Source: Fimbriimonadales bacterium (lineage in GTDB: Bacteria > Armatimonadota > Fimbriimonadia > Fimbriimonadales > GBS-DC). From it: a stretch of 9,909 nucleotides of DNA. The translations under genes were made by a program, and so were the position numbers. The DNA is taken from the NCBI GenBank assembly GCA_026416655.1, contig JAOAES010000227.1:1-9909 (forward strand), written 5' to 3'. A model generated the notes under the pieces. The model had not been told where the DNA came from, did no database searches, and saw only the letters and a list, made by a program, of their open reading frames with translations. Below, piece by piece: positions 1 through 5,331 of the stretch. Each line of letters opens with the position of its first letter. Position 1 is the stretch's first letter.

Positions 1-19
1 AGATGTGTATAAGAGACAG
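1..19 (+). other. Residual Tn5 mosaic-end / Nextera adapter (artefact)
   Basis: The first 19 bases, AGATGTGTATAAGAGACAG, are identical to the 19-bp Tn5 mosaic end used in tagmentation library adapters. They are almost certainly untrimmed library sequence at a contig end, not genomic DNA. Reading from base 3 gives the peptide MCIRDR, which runs in frame into the following gene and would produce a false N-terminal extension. Genomic sequence therefore probably starts at about base 20. Confidence 0.95.
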
Positions 20-26
20 GGACTCA

Positions 27-1094
27 ATGAAACGAGCAGGCATGCGATGGAGCTTACTGGCGATGGGGAGCGCGCTCGCGATTACGAGCGGATATGCGCA
101 GGCGTACCAAATGTTTTATGAGCAGCGGGATGGGTACGTTGCAGGCGTCTCGAACCCAGCCAAATTTATCAACCTCGACACTGGCAATAACGACGTTGCT
201 GGAGGTAGTTATGTAACTCGTGGGCGCATCCAGTCTGACAGCCCTACCTCGGCTACTACCTTTGTCATCCGTACCCGCCTTGAAAACTTTACGGGAGGCG
301 ACCCATTCGGACGTTTGGCAATAAGGTTTGGCAATGTCGTGCGGAACAGTAATTCCTCTTATGCCCTGCCCAGCGACAGAGCAGGAAATCTCGCTTCCGA
401 TAACACGGGAAGTTTCGCGTACTTCGGGACATGGGTTTCATCAGGGCATCAGTTCAAGATGCGTGCGTCAGGGCGAGGTCAGGGTACCATTACCAGCGGT
501 CAGGTGCGATACGACGCCGAGATTCGCAACGCGGCAATGCTCAGCCTTTCCAGTGGACCGAGTCCTTCATCACCGAACCTAACCTCGTATCTATGGGGTA
601 GCGGGAACATCGATCCGAATGCGTTCCCGAGCGTTGCTCTAAGCTGGTCATCAGGAGCGATTACGGGGACGCGCGGGTTAATTAATTTCGTAGATTTTGG
701 ACAACAGGCTCCCCCCCCCCCCGACCGCCTCATTTTACGCACAACGCTGAGCATCCTTCAGAACGGCAGCCCGTTCTATACGGATGTGGATCAGGCGTTC
801 GTGGATTGGAACGCAAATGAAGGGACTATCAGCAAGAGCATCGGCAGCGTGGGAGATAGCTACACCCTGAACATCGCGAGCGACCCGAATAATACCCTGT
901 ACCAAATCTGTCTGCGCGTTGAGGTGCTGCATGAGGGCTATCGTGATAACTTTGCGAGCCTGGCAGGCACGGCGACTCTGTATGACCAGACTTTCTGCCA
1001 GCAGTTCACCGTGCTGGTTCCTGAGCCTGCGAGCATGATTGCGCTGGGCACGGGCTTGGCGAGCCTGCTTGCGTTGCGCCGTCGGAAGCGGTAA
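27..1094 (+). CDS. Exported PEP-CTERM sorting-domain protein, function unknown
   Basis: A 355-residue protein starting at ATG 27. The in-frame start at base 3 is adapter-derived. The N-terminus is a Sec-type signal peptide: basic residues MKRAGMR, a hydrophobic stretch to about residue 22, and likely cleavage after AQA (26). The body is Ser/Thr/Gly/Asn-rich with many short alternating hydrophobic stretches, suggesting a beta-rich extracellular protein. Residues 229-232 are four prolines, encoded by a 12-C tract, and may link two beta-rich halves. The last 25 residues are a textbook PEP-CTERM signal: VPEPAS, a hydrophobic helix, then RRRKR. In known systems this tail is recognised and cleaved by an exosortase during export to the surface; no exosortase lies in this window. 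No catalytic motif is seen. Bases 121-240 contain 64 G/C in 120, lower than the downstream genes look. The upstream promoter and Shine-Dalgarno are lost at the contig edge, so an ATG at 42 remains possible. Confidence 0.88.
   Translation: MKRAGMRWSLLAMGSALAITSGYAQAYQMFYEQRDGYVAGVSNPAKFINLDTGNNDVAGGSYVTRGRIQSDSPTSATTFVIRTRLENFTGGDPFGRLAIRFGNVVRNSNSSYALPSDRAGNLASDNTGSFAYFGTWVSSGHQFKMRASGRGQGTITSGQVRYDAEIRNAAMLSLSSGPSPSSPNLTSYLWGSGNIDPNAFPSVALSWSSGAITGTRGLINFVDFGQQAPPPPDRLILRTTLSILQNGSPFYTDVDQAFVDWNANEGTISKSIGSVGDSYTLNIASDPNNTLYQICLRVEVLHEGYRDNFASLAGTATLYDQTFCQQFTVLVPEPASMIALGTGLASLLALRRRKR
711..722 (+). repeat. Homopolymeric C tract (12 C) inside the PEP-CTERM gene
   Basis: Twelve consecutive C residues encode Pro229-Pro232. 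The reading frame is the same on both sides: signal peptide upstream, PEP-CTERM tail downstream. As assembled, the gene is therefore intact. Gain or loss of one or two C would shift the frame and remove the sorting tail. It may be a simple proline linker, a polymerase-slippage site, or a place where the base count is unreliable. Confidence 0.9.
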
Positions 1095-1115
1095 GGCGTT
1101 CCGAGAATCTTTAGC

Positions 1116-1157
1116 CCTCACCCCCTGTCCCCCTCTCCCGCGTGCGGGAGAGGGGGA
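1116..1157 (+). repeat. REP-like palindromic repeat, copy 1 (single)
   Basis: A CCTCACC head and a C-rich spacer are followed by a perfect 12-bp stem, CCCCCTCTCCCG at 1129-1140 paired with 1145-1156, with a CGTG loop. The head gives the element a direction. It shares head, spacer and stem core with the two copies further on but has a different loop. Such elements are commonly dispersed in intergenic DNA; the hairpin could also protect or end transcripts from the upstream gene, although no T tract follows. Confidence 0.85.
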
Positions 1158-1238
1158 ACTCGGCTCCCCTGGCAAGGGTACACAGGGTAGGTTCCAATCG
1201 AGCGCAGGCTGCCACAATTTTTCCTGCCCTTTTTTACA

Positions 1239-1280
1239 CCTCACCTCCCTTGCCCCCCTCTCCGTAAACGGAGAGGGGGA
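1239..1280 (+). repeat. REP-like palindromic repeat, copy 2 (left arm of inverted pair)
   Basis: Same architecture as copy 1: CCTCACC head, then a perfect 11-bp stem CCCCCTCTCCG (1254-1264 paired with 1269-1279) around a TAAA loop. Bases 1239-1275 are a near match to the reverse complement of 1311-1345, so copies 2 and 3 form a nested inverted repeat about 107 bases across, resembling a REPIN (two REPs in opposite orientation). Confidence 0.87.
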
Positions 1281-1305
1281 GCCACGAGCGTGCGACGAGC
1301 TGGCA

Positions 1306-1345
1306 CTCTCCTCTCCGTTTACGGAGAGGGGGCTGGGGGGTGAGG
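1306..1345 (-). repeat. REP-like palindromic repeat, copy 3 (right arm of inverted pair)
   Basis: Read on the minus strand this begins with CCTCACCCCCC and continues into CCCCCTCTCCG, a TAAA loop and CGGAGAGG, matching copy 2. The inner stem CTCTCCG (1311-1317) pairs with 1322-1328. It faces copy 2 with about 25 bases of unrelated spacer between. It lies 47 bases past the histidine kinase stop codon and could form a hairpin at the 3' end of that transcript. Confidence 0.85.
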
Positions 1346-1391
1346 TGGAAAGACACGGACGCCAAACTGAGGCAATACGTCGCGGAAGCAC

Positions 1392-2669
1392 TTATTCCTG
1401 TTGTGCATCCCAATCTCCGGAATCTCCATACAGCGGCAGCCGCACGCGAAACACGCTGCCTACGCGATACTCGCTCTCTACCTCTACCGTGCCGCCGTGG
1501 GATTCCACAATATGTTTGACGATTGCCAGTCCCAACCCCGTGCCGCCGCCCTCGCGAGAGCGGGTCTTGTCCACGCGATAGAACCGTTCAAAAATACGCG
1601 GCAACGCCTCGCTGGGGATACCGATGCCTGTATCGGCAACCTCAATCACCACTTGACGGTCTTGTACGTAGGTGCGCACCGTCACACTGCCCTGCGGTTT
1701 ATTGTAGCGGATGGCGTTGCTGAGCAGGTTCAGCACGACCTGCAGGATCTGGTCGCGGTTCGCCAGCAGCTTCAAATCCGGCTGTAGTTCCGCCTGAAGG
1801 CTGACCTGATGGCGTTGCGCCTCAGCGTCCATCTCTTGCATCGCCTGTTGGATGAGCGGCGTCAGGTCGAAGACCTCCTTCACGGGCTGCATCGATTCGG
1901 CACGGGCGAGCGTGAGAAGGTCGTCGGCAATTCGCGTAAGGCGGTCGGCTTCCTGAACAATCAGGCTCAAAAATCGCTGGCGTGTTTGGGGGGGCATTTC
2001 AGGATCGTCGTGGATAGTTTCGGCAAGCGAGCGAATGGACGCCAGCGGCGTGCGAAACTCATGGGACACGTTCGCCACAAAGTCGCGCCGCACCTGTTCC
2101 AGTCGCAGCAGCTCGCTCTTGTCAATCAGGGCGATTGCGAACAGATGGCGCGAGTCGGCTTCCCCAAGATACCAGATGGTCGCCTCTGTCGTGCGCTCTT
2201 TAGGGAAGCTAAAGTTAATCTCGGCAGCGACAGAGGACTGGCGACGGGCGGCTTTGAGCAGTAGCAGGTACAAATCGTAGCTGAAGGTGAGTGCGAGCAG
2301 CGATTTGCCTGTCATATGCCGGAAGCCAAACCATTCCAGCGCGGCGCGGTTTGTGTGGCACAGCATCCCGTTTTCGTCACAGATGAGCAGCGGGATGGGC
2401 ATGCCGTCGATGAGGGTGAGTCGGCGGCGTTGTTGGCGCGTCAGCTCCAGGTTCAGCGTCTCCAGCTCCTCGTTCAGCTCGGCAATCTGCTGGCGCAGGA
2501 AGTTACAGCGAGCGTGCATGCGCCGTGCAAAGTAGAGCGCGAGCAACACGCCTCCCAGCGCCGCGACGATGAACGCCTCACGCCACGCGCTCGAAAGGCT
2601 CGGCAGCGCGGTCAACAACAGCAGCCCTGCGCTCCACAATAGCGACACGGGCAGCCAGCGGAAACTCAT
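1392..2669 (-). CDS. Membrane sensor histidine kinase, PhoR-like, with PAS domain
   Basis: A 425-residue kinase. Two hydrophobic helices (about 7-23 and 31-48) are separated by only about 8 residues, so there is essentially no extracytoplasmic sensor. A coiled-coil stretch (about 55-82) leads into a PAS domain (about 83-180), then the dimerisation/phosphoacceptor helix FVANVSHEFRTPLASIRSL with His203. The ATP-binding domain has the N box (NLLSNAIRYN, Asn318), G1 box (VADTGIGIP, Asp346), F box (IFERFYRVD) and G2 box (GGGTGLGLAI, from 374). All core catalytic residues are present. The layout is that of PhoR-type kinases. The gene overlaps the regulator upstream by ATGA (2666-2669), implying translational coupling and a cognate pair. 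Its signal is unknown; with so short an outside loop, sensing is likely via the membrane, the PAS domain or a partner protein. Phosphate is only one possibility, since no pst or phoU genes are in view. Confidence 0.93.
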   Translation of the reverse strand: MSFRWLPVSLLWSAGLLLLTALPSLSSAWREAFIVAALGGVLLALYFARRMHARCNFLRQQIAELNEELETLNLELTRQQRRRLTLIDGMPIPLLICDENGMLCHTNRAALEWFGFRHMTGKSLLALTFSYDLYLLLLKAARRQSSVAAEINFSFPKERTTEATIWYLGEADSRHLFAIALIDKSELLRLEQVRRDFVANVSHEFRTPLASIRSLAETIHDDPEMPPQTRQRFLSLIVQEADRLTRIADDLLTLARAESMQPVKEVFDLTPLIQQAMQEMDAEAQRHQVSLQAELQPDLKLLANRDQILQVVLNLLSNAIRYNKPQGSVTVRTYVQDRQVVIEVADTGIGIPSEALPRIFERFYRVDKTRSREGGGTGLGLAIVKHIVESHGGTVEVESEYRVGSVFRVRLPLYGDSGDWDAQQE

Positions 2670-3376
2670 CCCTCGAAGCGATACCCGCTGCCGCGCACCG
2701 TCTGGATATAACGCGGATTCTGGGGGTCAGGCTCCACCTTCGAGCGCAGCCAGCGGATATGGACATCCACCGTGCGCGGGCTGACATAAGTCCCTAAGCC
2801 CCACACATGGTCTAATAACTGGTCGCGTGTGAACACTTTGCCCGGATGGGAAGCCATCAGGGCGAGCAGGGCATATTCTTTCGGGGTCATCGGGATTTCC
2901 ACACCGTTGCGGTAGACACGCTTCGCCTCGATATCGATCTCCACCTCGCCGAAGCGGATGCGGGGCGGCGGCGCGGGCTGCACGCGGCGCAAAATCGAAC
3001 GGATACGCGCCGTGAGCTCCGCCACGCTGAATGGCTTGACCATATAGTCATCCGCGCCGAGTTCGAAGCCGCGTATCTTGTCCTCTTCGGCAGCGCGTGC
3101 CGTCAGAAACAGCACAGGAGTCTGGCTATGCTGGCGAATAATCCGACACAGGTCAAACCCGCTGCGACTGGGCAACATCACGTCGAGAATGACAAGGTGC
3201 GGCTGGTGTTCGTGAAACAGCTGCAGTGCGTCTTCGGCGTTGTCGGCGATGAACACCTGCAGCCGTTCGCGCTGCAGGTTGTACTGGAGCGTCTCACACA
3301 GCACCGGGTCGTCCTCTACAAGCAGGATACGCGCCTGCCCGTTCGTCGCTGCCCCAGCCTCAGCGTGCTTGCTCAT
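2666..3376 (-). CDS. OmpR/PhoB-family response regulator
   Basis: A 236-residue two-domain regulator. The receiver domain (about 15-130) has the acidic pair Glu21/Asp22 with Asp23, the phosphoacceptor Asp65 (LVILDVMLP), Thr92 and Lys114 (YMVKPF). The C-terminal winged-helix DNA-binding domain (about 140-235) has the family signature RTVDVHIRWLRSKVE followed by YIQTVRGSGYRF. All receiver residues needed for phosphotransfer are present. ATG 3376 has a good Shine-Dalgarno, GGAGGA (3383-3388), lying in the last codons of the gene before it; the stop-to-start gap is only two bases. The 4-base overlap with the histidine kinase makes the partnership close to certain. The regulon cannot be read from the sequence; no repeated direct-repeat operator was recognised upstream of the block. 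Confidence 0.95.
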   Translation of the reverse strand: MSKHAEAGAATNGQARILLVEDDPVLCETLQYNLQRERLQVFIADNAEDALQLFHEHQPHLVILDVMLPSRSGFDLCRIIRQHSQTPVLFLTARAAEEDKIRGFELGADDYMVKPFSVAELTARIRSILRRVQPAPPPRIRFGEVEIDIEAKRVYRNGVEIPMTPKEYALLALMASHPGKVFTRDQLLDHVWGLGTYVSPRTVDVHIRWLRSKVEPDPQNPRYIQTVRGSGYRFEG

Positions 3377-3378
3377 GG

Positions 3379-4509
3379 CTATTCCTCCACGATGATTTCC
3401 ACATTGGCGCGTGGCACCACAGCAATTGTACCGTCTTCAAGTTGTGCTTTTAACACGCGGGCGTGCGTGCCCGATTCGATCTCCATGAGTTCGGGCGGCA
3501 GCTCCACCACCTTGCCCAGCCGCCCAAAGTAGGGTTCGCGGATAATCCGAATCGAGCTGCCGATGTCCAGCATCTGCGCTTCCCGTGCTGGGGGCGATTC
3601 GGGTAGGTGGCTGGGATCTTCCAGCGGGACGATGATTTCAGGGCGGATGACTCCCGCGCGAATCTGCGTTGCGCCGTTGATGGACGCGGTCTTCCCTTCT
3701 AAGCTTTTGAGCAGTCGGAAGGTGCGGCTTGCCATCTGGATCGAGCCGAAGCCTTCGGTGACGATGATGGAGAGCGGGATGTCTTCGGAGCCAGTAATGG
3801 CGACGCCGATATCGCGCCCCAGATACTGGATGAGGTCGGTATCGCGGATGCCGCCGGCGACGATTCCGACGGCGCCACGCTCCGCCGCGCGCTGAATCGC
3901 GTCTGCTTCCACCGCCGCGCCGCCCACGAGAATCTGTCCCTGAACATCATCAGGGATATGCCGCGCCGTGAGCGTTTCGCTGGGGGCTTGCACCAGCACG
4001 CGCAAGGTTCCGCGCCGCTCGCCGCCCACGCCGAAGATGCCCTGAATCAGCGCGCCCTGCGTCTCGATGACTGCGCCTTCCTGCGGTAAGACCTTCACCA
4101 CGCGCCCCTGCACATAGGCGTTCACATCGATGACGGTCGGAGGCTGGCGCACGCCCACATGCCCCGTCACCTCCGAGATAAGCTCCACCGTGCCCTTAAC
4201 AGGCGACTTACACACTCCGCGAAACAGCCCCAGAAAGCCCTTCGTCTCAGCGATAATCTGGTCTTTCTCTACGGCGTCGCCTTCTTTGACCTTCAGCGCA
4301 GTGCGAATCTGCTTCGGCTCGATGCCCAGCGTCTGCGCCACGCGCACCGTCTGCAAAATGCCCGGTAGCAGGGCGCGTGCGACAACCGTATCGGGCTGTA
4401 CCGTGTCGCCTTCCTTGACCAGCGCCTCGCCCTTGATGGGCAGGCGGCGCGTCTTGAGGATTACTGTGTTCCCGCTGACCGTCAATCCAGGGGTGTAGGC
4501 TGTACCCAT
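3379..4509 (-). CDS. Uncharacterised protein with barrel-sandwich-like N-terminus and C-terminal KOW-like domain
   Basis: A 376-residue soluble-looking protein with no signal peptide or membrane segment. Residues 29-50 (LVKEGDTVQPDTVVARALLPG) and 72-130 (VKEGDAVEKDQIIAETKG onward) resemble the lipoyl/biotinyl barrel-sandwich fold, as at the start of RnfC-type proteins, but I see no lipoyl- or biotin-lysine motif. Residues about 190-255 form a Gly/Ile-rich alpha/beta segment (GAVGIVAGGIRDTDLIQYLG) followed by SIIVTEGFGSIQMA. Residues 317-374 look like a KOW/NusG-type beta barrel: GSSIRIIREPYFGRLGKVVEL and then a short acidic turn and LEDGTIAVVPRANVEII. KOW folds bind RNA or ribosomal proteins in other families, but here the role is unknown. 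The start has a strong AAGGAG (4518-4523) eight bases upstream, overlapping the tatC stop codon. It sits between tatC and the two-component system, so a link to export or envelope signalling is possible but is inference only. Confidence 0.75.
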   Translation of the reverse strand: MGTAYTPGLTVSGNTVILKTRRLPIKGEALVKEGDTVQPDTVVARALLPGILQTVRVAQTLGIEPKQIRTALKVKEGDAVEKDQIIAETKGFLGLFRGVCKSPVKGTVELISEVTGHVGVRQPPTVIDVNAYVQGRVVKVLPQEGAVIETQGALIQGIFGVGGERRGTLRVLVQAPSETLTARHIPDDVQGQILVGGAAVEADAIQRAAERGAVGIVAGGIRDTDLIQYLGRDIGVAITGSEDIPLSIIVTEGFGSIQMASRTFRLLKSLEGKTASINGATQIRAGVIRPEIIVPLEDPSHLPESPPAREAQMLDIGSSIRIIREPYFGRLGKVVELPPELMEIESGTHARVLKAQLEDGTIAVVPRANVEIIVEE

Positions 4510-4521
4510 ACCGCAGTCTCC

Positions 4522-5328
4522 TTAAGAACTCTGTTTCGTTTCCACGCGCAAAGCCTGGCGCCGCTTCTTCTTCACGATGCGCCCCACGAGCAGAATGCTC
4601 AGGAAGTAGAGGAACACCATCGGCAGCCCGATGGCGAGCATCGAGAAGGCGTCGCCCGAAGGCGTCAGCAGCGCCGCCAGCAAGCCGATAATCAAAATTG
4701 CCTGACGCCAGTATCGCCACATCATTTCAGGCGTCGCCACACCGATATGCGCCAAGAACATGAGCGCCACAGGCATCTGAAACCCAATCCCGAACGCGAG
4801 CATCATCTTCACCACGAACAACACATATTGCCAAGGGTTCTGATAGAGCTGCGCTTCGGGAAAGTCGTTCAGATAGCCCAGAAAGAAGTTGAACGCCGCG
4901 GGCAAGATGTAGTAGCCCAGCGCGACGCCCGAAAAGAACAGAAACAGGCTAAACGGTGCGATGAGCTTGACCGCGCGACGCTCCTGACGGGTCAATCCGG
5001 GCGCGAGGAACCCCCACAGTTCGAGGGTGAGCAGCGGCATCGCCAGGATTAGCCCGATAATTAGACCGAGCTTGAACTTGAGAAAGAACGGCTCGGTGGC
5101 GTGAGTGAAGACGAATTTCGCGCCTTCGGGTTTCGTGGCAAGGAGCGGACCTGCCAGAAAGTCGTAGACATAGCCCGTGATGGCAAAGCCGACCGTCCAG
5201 CCCAGCATGATGTAGACAAGCGCACGGAAGATGCGCTTACGCAACTCTTCCAGATGCTCCATGAAGGTCGCTTTCGGTTCCTCGTCCGTGCGCTCGCGTG
5301 GAGGCTCCAATCCTGCTGGGCTGGTCAT
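4522..5328 (-). CDS. tatC: Sec-independent protein translocase subunit TatC
   Basis: A 268-residue integral membrane protein, the core receptor of the twin-arginine pathway that binds RR signal peptides and, with TatA/TatB, exports folded proteins. The N-terminal cytosolic motif is present (FMEHLEELRKRIF, 22-34), as are LELWGFLAPGL with Glu103, and the C-terminal LTPSGDAFSMLAIGLPMVFLYFLSI. Six hydrophobic segments lie at about 34-56, 85-105, 121-145, 167-191, 207-222 and 228-248, as expected. The motif that in E. coli reads FEVP with a functional Glu (E170) is FQMP here, Gln184; plastid TatC, as I recall it, also has Gln. The tail is basic (KKKRRQ). Three bases separate it from the preceding stop codon and no clear Shine-Dalgarno precedes ATG 5328, suggesting translational coupling. 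Met23 at the conserved motif is an alternative start. No tatA or tatB lies in the window. Confidence 0.96.
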   Translation of the reverse strand: MTSPAGLEPPRERTDEEPKATFMEHLEELRKRIFRALVYIMLGWTVGFAITGYVYDFLAGPLLATKPEGAKFVFTHATEPFFLKFKLGLIIGLILAMPLLTLELWGFLAPGLTRQERRAVKLIAPFSLFLFFSGVALGYYILPAAFNFFLGYLNDFPEAQLYQNPWQYVLFVVKMMLAFGIGFQMPVALMFLAHIGVATPEMMWRYWRQAILIIGLLAALLTPSGDAFSMLAIGLPMVFLYFLSILLVGRIVKKKRRQALRVETKQSS

Positions 5329-5331
5329 AGC

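Larger units (their letters stand above)
1095..1391. other. Gene-free gap between convergent genes
   Basis: This 297-base gap separates the stop codons of two convergent genes. About 40% of it is REP-like palindromic repeat sequence (annotated separately). The remaining bases, including 1158-1238 with T-rich runs at 1217-1222 and 1230-1235, hold no recognisable gene. ORFs read through here yield low-complexity peptides from the repeats, such as PPLSVNGE, and I do not regard them as genes. Confidence 0.8.

Noticed and set aside
1..19. End of a natural Tn5-family transposon
   Set aside because: The sequence is the engineered mosaic end used in library kits and sits exactly at the window start with no transposase gene nearby.
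3..26. N-terminal extension MCIRDRDS on the first gene
   Set aside because: It is encoded by the Tn5 mosaic-end adapter and adjoining bases; ATG 27 followed by a normal signal peptide is the better start.
1129..1156. Classical rho-independent terminator
   Set aside because: The hairpin is strong but no T tract follows on either strand; it fits the repeat family better, though it could still affect transcript ends.
1116..1345. CRISPR array
   Set aside because: Only three copies, in mixed orientation, unequal spacing and strongly palindromic; no cas genes.
735..1581. Long overlapping frames through the repeat gap (735-1391 minus and 1039-1581 plus)
   Set aside because: Their peptides come from the antisense of real genes and from the palindromic repeats; they lack domains and Shine-Dalgarno sites.
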